Source of the DNA: Pirellulaceae bacterium | Lineage (GTDB): Bacteria > Planctomycetota > Planctomycetia > Pirellulales > Pirellulaceae | Assembly: GCA_018402565.1 (NCBI GenBank) | Contig: JAGYIQ010000002.1 | Coordinates: 930,001-994,000 of the forward strand | Direction: 5' to 3' | Length of the DNA: 64,000 nucleotides | Shown here: in pieces, positions 9,439 through 17,162 of the stretch | How positions within the stretch are numbered: the stretch's first letter is position 1 | How the letters are laid out: each line of letters starts with the position of its first letter | The notes under the pieces: model-generated | The model's input: the letters and a program-made list of their open reading frames with translations, nothing else | Databases searched by the model: none | Told to the model about the DNA's origin: nothing | Made by a program: the position numbers and the translations under genes

Positions 9439-10149
9439 ATGGCCGGTGATATCGAAGCCTTTCTGAAGATGGCCGCCGAACGTCGCCGCCAAGCTCAGGC
9501 CGGCCAAGCTCAGGCCGGCCAAGCCCAGGCGGGCCAAGGTCAGGCTGGTCAAGGTCAGGCCGGCCAAGGCCCCACTGGTCAAGGTTCGGGCGGGCAGAAT
9601 GCAGGCGGCGACTCGGGGCCGACCACTCGGTACCGCGGCCAGACCAGTGGTCGCGGCGGCGGCGGACAGGGTGGCGGCGGGCAGGGTGGCGGCGGCGGGC
9701 AGCGGTCAAGTAACTCGGGTGGCCAGCGCGGGAACCAAAGGCCAGAACCGGAGCGTCGGCCCCTGCGATCTTCGCTCTCCGGCGAACGAGACATGCTGGA
9801 CCCGGTGCTGTTGGACGATGTTCCTTTGGATCCCTATGCCCAGGCGGACGACTTGCCGGATCGGCCCAAGAGTGGCAAGGACAAGGCCACAGCCAAGTCG
9901 CAAAAGAAGCCAGCGTCAATGGACGCCGGTCGTCTGAAAACCTCCGTGGCCCCGAGCGCGAACCCGTCGGCCGGGACCTCCATGCGGTCCGCCACCGGCA
10001 CCCATGATCCCACCCGACACGCCGGCCGCGAGGGTGGGATCAGCGAAGAAATTGTGCGAATGTTGCAAACGCCCACTAGTATCCCGGCGGCCATTGTGTT
10101 GAGCGAAATCCTCCGCCCGCGTGATTTTGATCGTGACGATTGGGACTAA
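9439..10149 (+). CDS. Low-complexity protein downstream of floA
   Basis: Predicted 236-aa soluble protein of unknown function. The N-terminus (MAGDIEAFLKMAAERRRQ) is a short charged helix. Residues about 19-48 are AQAGQ/GQAGQ pentapeptide repeats (15-bp DNA period), followed by Gly-rich runs (GRGGGGQGGGGQGGGGG). The C-terminus is ordered-looking (EEIVRMLQTPTSIPAAIVLS then EIL), probably an amphipathic helix pair. The ends appear conserved in character while the middle is disordered. The position after floA suggests a membrane-microdomain link, which is inference only. A GDPD gene follows. Confidence 0.75.
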   Translation: MAGDIEAFLKMAAERRRQAQAGQAQAGQAQAGQGQAGQGQAGQGPTGQGSGGQNAGGDSGPTTRYRGQTSGRGGGGQGGGGQGGGGGQRSSNSGGQRGNQRPEPERRPLRSSLSGERDMLDPVLLDDVPLDPYAQADDLPDRPKSGKDKATAKSQKKPASMDAGRLKTSVAPSANPSAGTSMRSATGTHDPTRHAGREGGISEEIVRMLQTPTSIPAAIVLSEILRPRDFDRDDWD

Positions 10150-10198
10150 TCTTTTGTCTGACAGGAATGCAAGCGTCGGACGTTGGTTGCTTGTCGCT

Positions 10199-12037
10199 AT
10201 GCGACAGATTTGGCAACAGCAGCGGACACTGTTTGCGACGGCCCTGCTGTATCGCCTGGTCGGTGTTTTTTTGCTGTGGCCGCTGTGGGCGGCTTTGCTG
10301 CAAGGGTTCGTGAGTGCCTCGGGGGAGGCCGCACTGACCAACGACTCCATCCCGCGCTTCTTGCTCAGCCCATGGGGCCTGGCCGGAGCGCTGATCTGCC
10401 TGCCCATCGGCCTGACAATCGTGGCATTGGAACTCTCCAGCTTAATGACCTTGAGCTACGCCCAACGCCGCGGTTCGGCCTTGTCGATTGCCCAAGCCGT
10501 GCGGTTCTCGCTGTCGCATACGCTCAGCAACTTGCTGCTGATCTGCCGCCTTTTGCTCGAGGCTTTCCAGTGGAGTCTTCCGCTGCTGTTTTCACTGGGC
10601 GTGGTGGGACTGGGGTTGTTGGGGGAGCATGACATCAACTTTTATCTGGCCCAGCGGCCGCCCGAATTCTATTGGGCAGTGGCCTGCGGCGGGCTGATCA
10701 CGATCGTCTGGGGCTGGATCGCCCTGCCCCGTTTGGCCAGCCTCAGTCTGGCGTTGCCGCTGAAGTTGCTCGATGGGTTGTCGGTGGCGGAGGCATTGTC
10801 CACCAGCCGCACGCGTCTGTGGCCGCTGCGTTGGCGCGTGGTCGGACTGTGGGCCGGTTGGCTGGGGTTGCAAGTGGCGCTGTCGATGGTTTGGACGGCC
10901 GCGGTGTACGGGACGGCGGTCTGGGTGGTGCCCTACACCCTGACGTGGTTCCCCGCTCTGCTGCTGGCCCTCGGCCTATTTTTCCTGATCTATATAACGG
11001 GTAATTTGCTTTTATCGCTTTTTCAATCGGTATCGCTGGCCGTGCTCTGTGTCCGGTTGTTGCCGGAGTCGGCTCTGGGTCATCCACTCCCCGGTGACAA
11101 CGGGGCCTCTTTGGCGGCCTCGGACGCGGTGGTCCGCAGTCCCGCGAACCAGTGGCGTTGGCCCTGGATCCTGGCCGGAGTCGCCGTCGCTGCCCTGCTG
11201 GCCGGCGGCTGGCTCCTCCGCAGCGTCCCCCAACGCGCCCCGGTGCTGATCATCGCGCATCGCGGCGCCGCGGCCGCCGCACCGGAGAATACTCTGGCGG
11301 CCTTTGAACGCGCGATTCAAGACGGCGCCGATTATGTGGAGCTGGACGTGATGGAGACCGCCGACGGGCAAGTCGTCGTCTTTCACGACAAGGACTACAT
11401 GAAAGTGGCCGGGGTGCCGGTCAAAATCTGGGAGGCCACCTACGAGCAGCTGGCGCAGATCGACATCGGCAGTCACTTTTCCCCCGCCTACCGCGATCAA
11501 CGCACGCCACTGCTGCAGGAGGCCTTGGAACTGTGCCGCGACCGTGTGCGTGTTATGATCGAGCTAAAAGAGTACGGCCGCGGGCAACGGTTGGTGGAAC
11601 GAGTGATCGAGATCGTCGAGCGAGTGGGGATGAGCCAGCAGGTGGCGGTCATGTCGCTGAGCGTGCCCTTGGTACGAGAAACCAAACGACTGCGGCCGGA
11701 TTGGACCGTCGGAGTGCTGTCCGCTGTGGCAGTCGGGCGACTGGCGGATATGGAGGCCGACTTCTTGGCCATCAGCGGACGTTCCGCGACGCGAGACTTG
11801 TTGGGGCGGGCTCGTCAGCGGCAGAAACCGGTATACGTGTGGACCATCGACAGCGAACCCGCATTGCTGCATTACCTCAGTTTGGGGGTCGATGGGATCA
11901 TCACCAACCGCCCGGATGTGGCTCGCCGCAGCCGGGAGTTCTATCAGGAGCTCAGCCCCGCCGAACGCTTGTTGTTGGAAGCCAGCTTGCGACTGGGGAT
12001 TGTCCCCTTCCTCCCTACCGAATTGGCACCCGGGTAA
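10199..12037 (+). CDS. Glycerophosphodiester phosphodiesterase with N-terminal membrane domain
   Basis: Hydrolyses glycerophosphodiesters to glycerol 3-phosphate and an alcohol. The N-terminal 300 or so residues hold six to eight membrane segments, like the GDPD-associated membrane domain. The C-terminal catalytic domain has IIAHRGAAAAAPENTLAAFE, then DYVELDVMETADG and VVFHDKDY (His-Arg, Glu-Asp and His catalytic/metal residues), and ends WTIDSEPALLHYLSLGVDGI. I prefer the ATG at 10199; a GTG at 10121 would overlap the upstream gene. The last codons (from 12017) and the stop lie inside a P1 repeat element, so the LPTELAPG tail is probably repeat-derived. Confidence 0.9.
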   Translation: MRQIWQQQRTLFATALLYRLVGVFLLWPLWAALLQGFVSASGEAALTNDSIPRFLLSPWGLAGALICLPIGLTIVALELSSLMTLSYAQRRGSALSIAQAVRFSLSHTLSNLLLICRLLLEAFQWSLPLLFSLGVVGLGLLGEHDINFYLAQRPPEFYWAVACGGLITIVWGWIALPRLASLSLALPLKLLDGLSVAEALSTSRTRLWPLRWRVVGLWAGWLGLQVALSMVWTAAVYGTAVWVVPYTLTWFPALLLALGLFFLIYITGNLLLSLFQSVSLAVLCVRLLPESALGHPLPGDNGASLAASDAVVRSPANQWRWPWILAGVAVAALLAGGWLLRSVPQRAPVLIIAHRGAAAAAPENTLAAFERAIQDGADYVELDVMETADGQVVVFHDKDYMKVAGVPVKIWEATYEQLAQIDIGSHFSPAYRDQRTPLLQEALELCRDRVRVMIELKEYGRGQRLVERVIEIVERVGMSQQVAVMSLSVPLVRETKRLRPDWTVGVLSAVAVGRLADMEADFLAISGRSATRDLLGRARQRQKPVYVWTIDSEPALLHYLSLGVDGIITNRPDVARRSREFYQELSPAERLLLEASLRLGIVPFLPTELAPG

Positions 12038-12114
12038 AGTGCGTTGGCACCCGGTTTTTACAGGAACGGGACGCTGGCCCGCGCCGGCTAACTCGGTAAT
12101 TTATTTGCGGACGC
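12017..12114. repeat. P1 palindromic element, copy 1
   Basis: ACCGAATTGG, then AGTGCGTTGGCACCCGGTTT, then GGACGCTG, GCCGGCTAACTCGGTAA and TTTGCGGAC follow the same order as in copy 2 at 17018-17139. The element fills the gap between the convergent GDPD and ecotin genes and includes the GDPD stop codon. Confidence 0.8.
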
Positions 12115-12131
12115 TTCCTCAGCCGCGGAGC

Positions 12132-12626
12132 TTAACCGCGGGGGACGGGTGTGGATTCGGGTTCGGTTTTCCAGATCCGGAAGCGAACTTCGACATCTTC
12201 GGGGACGTAGACGACCAGCGGCAGGCGACTGTTGTAGCGGAGTAGGCTGGGTTCGCCGCCCAGACTGATGAATCGCTTGACCTTGGGAGCGTCGGGGTCG
12301 ACGGCCACGCGTGTGCCAGCCAGGGGCCCGAGGTGCTTGAGGGTGTACTTGGGGAAACCCCAGCCCTCGATCGATTCCTCCAGCAACTCGCCGGCGAAGA
12401 AGTAGCGGTTGACCTCGTCGATGGTCAGAGTTTGTCCGACGAGCAGTTGAATGCGGAACAGGCTCTCGTCCTCTTGTGGGTCCAGGTGCAGGACATAGCG
12501 TGCCATGCCGGCTTCGGCCTCGGGATAGGCCTGCATATTCTCTTTGGATTCTTGACCCGCGGCCTGGGCACACATCAGCAGGGGCAAGCTGCCTAACAAC
12601 AAACAGGGCAACAACCAATGATTCAT
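12132..12626 (-). CDS. eco: Ecotin-like periplasmic serine protease inhibitor
   Basis: 164-aa precursor with a Sec signal peptide (MNHWLLPCLLLGSLPLLMC, cleavage near AQA). The mature part matches ecotin closely: AYPEAEAGM, LDPQEDES, LLVGQTL, SIEGWG, LLRYNSRLPLVVYVPEDVEV and FRIWK. Ecotin dimers block trypsin-fold proteases through a reactive loop. By alignment to E. coli ecotin the P1 residue (Met84 there) is Arg here (GTRVAV), and both disulfide cysteines (50 and 87) are replaced (by Glu and Val). AGGAG lies 10 bases before the ATG at 12626. Its last bases sit close to the P1 element shared with the convergent GDPD gene. Confidence 0.92.
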   Translation of the reverse strand: MNHWLLPCLLLGSLPLLMCAQAAGQESKENMQAYPEAEAGMARYVLHLDPQEDESLFRIQLLVGQTLTIDEVNRYFFAGELLEESIEGWGFPKYTLKHLGPLAGTRVAVDPDAPKVKRFISLGGEPSLLRYNSRLPLVVYVPEDVEVRFRIWKTEPESTPVPRG

Positions 12627-13171
12627 TTTGACGGATCTCCTGAGTGAGTAAAACTTAAGTGGCCCCGTTGCCATCCTGACCCCGGTGGTATTTTAGCCGA
12701 TGGGTTGGCGGATGCGTACCCGCGATTGCCGTCGCGGCGTGGGCGATGGAAGTTTCGAAAAAAAGTGCGAGTACCTACGGGTTGGCGCTGTGCGCTCGAA
12801 ACTTCCTTACGGTCGCGTATGGGTAGGCGATTTCCCCGCCAGCCCAACGAGGGACTTGGTGCGCGAGCTTGTCAGGTCGCCCGTCGCGGCCCGTTTGACT
12901 TGACCGGTGTTCGGAGGCGATCTACACTCCCAGTCGATTGTTTGTCATCCGGGCGATAGATGGATGACAGGGAATCTCTGGCGATGTTCGCTCGATAGCC
13001 GCTCCCCTGCCTGCAGAAACGCCGAGATTGCCCGTGATCTGTCCACCTTAGTCTGCCATCTGCTGACATTGATGTTTGCCTTTCTCTGTGGCCCGTGACT
13101 TGGCGGCCGTGCATGCTCGAGCAAAGCGTGGCGTTGGGTCGATTCATTTGCATAGAAAACATGGTAGCGCC
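12627..13171. other. Divergent intergenic region with an 11-bp perfect hairpin
   Basis: This lies between ecotin (minus) and the SulP gene (plus), so it should hold both promoters; I cannot place them confidently. GGAAGTTTCGA at 12748-12758 and TCGAAACTTCC at 12796-12806 form a perfect 11-bp inverted repeat around 37 bases. Short open frames here look non-coding. Confidence 0.5.
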
Positions 13172-14959
13172 ATGCTGAATTTGTTTCGTTCTCAGTCGGC
13201 GAATTTTAAGGCGGAATTGCTGTCCGGTTTAACGGTGGCGTTGGCCTTGGTGCCGGAGGCGATTGCCTTTTCGTTCTTGGCCGGGGTTTCACCCATCATC
13301 GGATTGTACTCGGCGTTTTTCATCGGTTTGATTGCGGCCTCATTGGGCGGTCGACCGGGGATGATCTCGGGCGCGACGGGCGCGATGGCGGTGGTGGTGG
13401 TCGGATTGGTGGCGATCCACGGCGTGGAGTACTTGTTCCCGACGGTGATGCTGTGTGGTCTGCTGCAGCTGGTGGCGGGGGTGGCGCGCATGGGCGTGTT
13501 GATCCGCATGGTGCCGCACTCGGTGATGTTAGGATTTGTTAACGGGTTGGCGATTGTGATCTGTTTGGCACAGTTGGGCAGTTTTCAAACGATCAATTCG
13601 GTCGGTGTGCTGGAATACCTGTCGGGACCGGCCCTGGGTTTGATGTTGGCGCTGGTCGCGTTGACGATGGCCATCATTTGGCTTCTGCCGAAGTGGACCC
13701 AAGCCGTGCCCGCCTCGTTGGTCGCGATCCTGGTCGTGACGACGATTGGGTTCACTGCCAATCGACTCTTGCCCGCGACCTGGGCCGGCGCGAATCAGCA
13801 ACAAGTGGTGATGACGGTCGGCGACATGCTGCATACCAACGCCCGGGCGGCGGCCGTCAAGTCGGCCTTGTCCAGCGAGGGGGGGATTGAAGCCGCGACC
13901 GGGTCACACGCTCCGGCTGCATCCCACACCGAGTTGACGACCGAGCAGCAAGCGTTGGTCGCGGAGACCATGAATCGACTGGATCCCGCCGACTCCAGCA
14001 TCCGGGCCGGCCTGCCGCAGTTGTTCTTCTTGGCCTATGCCCTGCCGCCGCTCACGTTCGAGACGCTGTGGATCATCCTGCCCTTCGCAGTGATTCTGGC
14101 CGCCGTGGGGCTGATTGAGTCCTTGATGACGCTGAACCTGATCGACGAGATTACCGAGACTCAAGGGGACGGGAATCGCGAGTGCCTGGGGCAAGGCTTG
14201 GCCAACGTCGTGTGCGGATTGTTCGGCGGCATGGGCGGCTGTGCCATGATTGGCCAGTCCTTGATCAATGTCGAATCCGGTGGACGCGGACGAACGTCGG
14301 GAGTGGTCGCAGCGGTCTGCCTGTTGGCATTTGTGCTGTTTTTCTCCAGTTGGATCGAGATGATCCCGATGGCGGCCTTGGCCGGCATCATGTTTATGGT
14401 GGTGATCGGTACCTTCGAGTGGGCGTCGTTCAAATTGTATCGACGCGTGCCATTCACGGATTTTATGGTGATGGTGATTGTGACCGCCTACACGGCAGTT
14501 TATCACGACTTGGCCACGGCAGTGATCCTGGGTGTCGTGGTGTCCTCTTTGGCCTTTGCCTTCAAACATGCCAAGAACGTGCACGCGGATGCGTTTGTCA
14601 ACGAACGTGGAACGCGCGTTTATCGCTTGCACGGACCGCTCTTTTTTGCGTCGGTCACGCAGTTCAAGGGCCTGTTTGATGTTGAATCGGACCCCGAGAC
14701 AGTGGTGATCGATTTTTACTACAGCAAGTGCTACGACCACTCGGGGATGGAGGCCATTCAGGCGGTCGCCGCTCGGTACCAACAGAGCGGCAAGACCGTG
14801 CACCTGACAAATTTGAGCGACCCGTGCCGAGAGATGTTCCGCAAAGCGACCGATTTGATTTCTGTCTCATTCGCCGATGAGCCGCAATTGCACGTCACCA
14901 AAGCCCGAGCCTTGGAGTTGCCAGCCAACGCGACAGCGCCGAGCGACTCCAAGGCATAG
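13172..14959 (+). CDS. SulP family anion transporter with STAS domain
   Basis: 595-aa inner-membrane transporter, probably for sulfate, bicarbonate or another anion. The first 30 residues lead into [20 protein letters not shown], the SulP signature region, followed by about 12-14 hydrophobic segments. The C-terminal STAS domain spans about residues 470-575 ([34 protein letters not shown]). A hydrophilic insert (residues about 225-275, rich in Ala/Thr/Glu) separates two membrane segments. The ATG at 13172 is chosen because upstream codons do not look like SulP. The stop codon TAG lies inside a hairpin. Confidence 0.92.
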   Translation: MLNLFRSQSANFKAELLSGLTVALALVPEAIAFSFLAGVSPIIGLYSAFFIGLIAASLGGRPGMISGATGAMAVVVVGLVAIHGVEYLFPTVMLCGLLQLVAGVARMGVLIRMVPHSVMLGFVNGLAIVICLAQLGSFQTINSVGVLEYLSGPALGLMLALVALTMAIIWLLPKWTQAVPASLVAILVVTTIGFTANRLLPATWAGANQQQVVMTVGDMLHTNARAAAVKSALSSEGGIEAATGSHAPAASHTELTTEQQALVAETMNRLDPADSSIRAGLPQLFFLAYALPPLTFETLWIILPFAVILAAVGLIESLMTLNLIDEITETQGDGNRECLGQGLANVVCGLFGGMGGCAMIGQSLINVESGGRGRTSGVVAAVCLLAFVLFFSSWIEMIPMAALAGIMFMVVIGTFEWASFKLYRRVPFTDFMVMVIVTAYTAVYHDLATAVILGVVVSSLAFAFKHAKNVHADAFVNERGTRVYRLHGPLFFASVTQFKGLFDVESDPETVVIDFYYSKCYDHSGMEAIQAVAARYQQSGKTVHLTNLSDPCREMFRKATDLISVSFADEPQLHVTKARALELPANATAPSDSKA

Positions 14960-14979
14960 TGTTATTCAAACACTAAGCC
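14953..14979. terminator. Hairpin overlapping the SulP stop codon
   Basis: GGCATAGTGTT pairs with AACACTAAGCC (10 of 11 positions) across a short loop. The SulP stop TAG is in the left arm. No T-run follows; it could act as a 3' end or stability hairpin in this convergent gap. Confidence 0.5.
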
Positions 14980-15027
14980 TGGCGACCGATTCCACTGGCC
15001 CAGATTCCACTGGCGTGTCTGGGCCCC

Positions 15028-15081
15028 CATGCTTCAACAGCAACCCATGCTTCAACAGCAAACCAGTGCTTCAACAGCAAC
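15028..15081. repeat. 18-bp tandem repeat, three copies
   Basis: CATGCTTCAACAGCAACC repeats at 15028, 15046 and 15064 with small changes. The last copy overlaps the 3' end of the DUF6428 gene, so its final residues (GPTGCC) and TGA stop are partly repeat-derived. Confidence 0.85.
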
Positions 15082-15535
15082 CTGTGGGGCCGCAACCCGA
15101 GCCCGTGACGAGTGGCAGGACCGACAGTCCGCAGAGATCTTCGGCCAAACAGGCGGTCTGTTTGGGCGCCAACGCAAAGACCAGCGTGTTCTCGCGTGTG
15201 GCCACCGAGACCACTCGCCAGGTCTCGATGCTGGTCCCTTGCAGCTCGACATCCACCGGCAGGCTGGGGTCCATGCCCAAGGCCGTGGATTTTCCGAGGA
15301 TCCCCGCCAGCTTTTGCGGGCTGAGGCGATGGTCGGTATCGTGGGCAACCAGGGTTTGCAGCACGCAGGCTTGATCGCTCCGCCGCACACCGCCGCAGTC
15401 GATGAAATCTTTGGTGACTAGCCCGACTTCGGTGACGTGGAAATGCTGGGCCAGGGCCAGTCGCTCGTCGATCCACAACTCGAGTGTCTGGGCGGACGTT
15501 GCCAACAAGGCGGCGTGAAATTGGCTGAGATTCAT
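15071..15535 (-). CDS. DUF6428 family protein
   Basis: 154-aa soluble protein of unknown function. The core HFHVTEVGLVTKDFIDCGGV, followed by RRSD, CVLQTLVAHDTDHRLSPQKL and AGIL, is the hallmark of DUF6428. In other bacteria this family is often found near arsenic-resistance genes (recalled family knowledge), but no arsR, arsM or arsenite pump is present here. The conserved Cys in DFIDCGG is present. The C-terminal tail (SGCGPTGCC) contains extra cysteines and overlaps an 18-bp tandem repeat, so it is probably not part of the conserved domain. Confidence 0.75.
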   Translation of the reverse strand: MNLSQFHAALLATSAQTLELWIDERLALAQHFHVTEVGLVTKDFIDCGGVRRSDQACVLQTLVAHDTDHRLSPQKLAGILGKSTALGMDPSLPVDVELQGTSIETWRVVSVATRENTLVFALAPKQTACLAEDLCGLSVLPLVTGSGCGPTGCC

Positions 15536-15714
15536 ACGTGCGGGCTCCTCGGGTTAGACTTCGAGTAACCGTTCACGATCGCGGGGCAATCCTCCTCGGG
15601 GCAATTGCGTTACTCCAGTCGGATCGTTCGTGGGGCAAACTCGACGTAATCGTATGATAATGCAGCGGATTCTGCAAGCAACCGCGCGACTGGCTCCATG
15701 GCATCCTACAGGTC

Positions 15715-16368
15715 ATGACCGGTTACAATGTAGTGCGTGCTGGCTGCTGGGGCGTTGGCGGTTTTGAACATGTGAATCCTTGTGACAGGGTCGATTCGGC
15801 GGCCTTGGTGAACGGAGATGGTGTGAACGGAGGCGATGTGAACGGAGGCGGTGTGAACGGAGGCGACATGAACGGAGATGGTGTGAACGTCGGTGAGATC
15901 CCTGCGTGGGTGGCGGGCTTGCAGTCGGTTTTTGGGCCGCCCAGTGACACGGGGTTCGGCAGTGCGGTGTTCTATGGCCCCCCCTGCGCGGCAGCGATGC
16001 CGTTGGAGGCGATGGCTCGGATTCACTACGAGCGGTTTTGCGGTGAGCGTTGGACGGAACTGGGCAGCGAGCAGTGGTTGGGGGTTTGGCGGCGGCTGTA
16101 CGACCGCCCGGCTGGGCAGGCCGGGGACGTCCTGAGTGAGATCCCCGCCTTGGCTGACCCCGAAGTACGGTCCGCGGCACTGATGCTGTGGGAAGGTGGT
16201 CCCGAGCCGACGGCGGCCCGAGCGGCTCTGCAGGCTGCGTTTGATGCGACCGTTGTCGTACAATTTCACATTTACAAAATTGGCGATGGTGAAGCCATGT
16301 CGGGGGCGATCTTGGCGGCCGAGACCACGCGAGGGGAACAATGTTGCCTGATCATTTTGTTGGATTGA
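15715..16368 (+). CDS. Hypothetical protein with VNGGD-type repeats
   Basis: 217-aa protein I do not recognise. Residues about 33-60 are in-frame pentapeptide repeats (NGDGV, NGGDV, NGGGV, NGGDM; 15-bp DNA period). The remainder looks like a folded soluble domain rich in Trp and Ala (EIPAWVAGLQSVFGPPSDTG, RIHYERFCGERWTELGSEQW). No signal peptide or membrane segment is clear. A start after the repeats is possible. The gene is followed 40 bp later by the M41-like protease, so the two may be co-transcribed. The antisense open frame here is rejected because only the plus frame gives protein-like composition. Confidence 0.55.
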   Translation: MTGYNVVRAGCWGVGGFEHVNPCDRVDSAALVNGDGVNGGDVNGGGVNGGDMNGDGVNVGEIPAWVAGLQSVFGPPSDTGFGSAVFYGPPCAAAMPLEAMARIHYERFCGERWTELGSEQWLGVWRRLYDRPAGQAGDVLSEIPALADPEVRSAALMLWEGGPEPTAARAALQAAFDATVVVQFHIYKIGDGEAMSGAILAAETTRGEQCCLIILLD

Positions 16369-16408
16369 AGATGATTCGCTGTATGCCGAAAAGAGCCGAG
16401 GCCCGCCC

Positions 16409-17017
16409 ATGAGTGGCGACCCCATGAGTGGCGACCCCAGACGCGGCGAGCCCAGACGCGGGGATATCCCCGTAACGCCAGAACACGCGTCGCCGGAACA
16501 CGGATCGCCGGAACACGCAACGCCGGAACCCCGAGCCCGGGACCCCGTATCGACCGAAGATGTGGCCACGGCCTATCACGAAGCGGGGCACGCCGTGGTG
16601 GCCTTGTCGTTGGGGCGGACCGTGGAGAAAGTCACGATCGTCCGCAACTCGTTGCGTTTGGGTTCGGTCCAATTCGGCAGCCGACGCAAAGGGCGGCGGC
16701 AGGACGCGTTTGAAACAGAGGCGATGATCCTGTTGGCCGGACTGCTGAGCGAAGCGCGGGTGACGGGGCGGATGAATTGGGCGGGGGCCGGGCAGGACAT
16801 GCTGAACTTGCAGCGGATGATTTGCATGCGAGTGGGAACTGACAAAGCGGGCGAGCGATTGCAGCGTCGGTTGATGGACAAGACCGAACATTGGTTGGAG
16901 CAACCTGAGATTTGGGCGGCCGTCGAACTGATCGCGCAACAGTTGCTGCAACAAGGCGTGCTCAGCGGCCGTGCGGCTCGGCACCTGTACGAACAAGAGG
17001 CCGGGCGAATCGCCTAA
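16409..17017 (+). CDS. Standalone peptidase M41-like (FtsH protease domain) protein
   Basis: 202-aa protein with the HEXXH zinc motif HEAGH at residues 57-61 in a TAYHEAGHAVVALSLG context, as in the FtsH protease domain, and a candidate third ligand Asp130 in AGAGQDM. The AAA+ ATPase and membrane anchor of FtsH are absent. Residues 1-45 are in-frame 5-residue repeats (MSGDP, RRGEP, then SPEHG, TPEP), probably disordered. Small M41-like proteins of this kind occur in planctomycetes; their substrates are unknown. The stop TAA lies at the left border of a P1 element. Confidence 0.8.
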   Translation: MSGDPMSGDPRRGEPRRGDIPVTPEHASPEHGSPEHATPEPRARDPVSTEDVATAYHEAGHAVVALSLGRTVEKVTIVRNSLRLGSVQFGSRRKGRRQDAFETEAMILLAGLLSEARVTGRMNWAGAGQDMLNLQRMICMRVGTDKAGERLQRRLMDKTEHWLEQPEIWAAVELIAQQLLQQGVLSGRAARHLYEQEAGRIA

Positions 17018-17139
17018 GGACTTGTCAGTAATTAACTTACCGAATTGGAAATCAGCCGGAGTGCGTTAGCACCCGGTTTTTGCGGCAATTGGACGCTGAC
17101 CGTTTCGGGCAATTCGGTAACTAATTTGCGGACAAGTCC
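17018..17139. repeat. P1 palindromic element, copy 2 (complete)
   Basis: The left arm GGACTTGTCAGTAATTAACT, continuing TACCGAATTG, matches the reverse complement of the right arm (ending GGACAAGTCC) at about 26 of 30 positions. The centre carries AGTGCGTTAGCACCCGGTTT. CTAAG occurs as a direct repeat at both borders (17014-17018 and 17139-17143), consistent with a target-site duplication. It lies in a convergent gap. Confidence 0.85.
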
Positions 17140-17162
17140 TAAGCGGCCCACCGCTAGCCCGA

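Noticed and set aside
12700..13098. Small open frames between ecotin and SulP
   Set aside because: No ribosome sites and Arg/Ser/Gly-rich non-protein composition; they overlap the hairpin region.
15706..16569. 287-aa minus-strand open frame
   Set aside because: It reads through the repeats of two plus-strand genes; the M41 HEAGH motif proves the plus strand for the right part.
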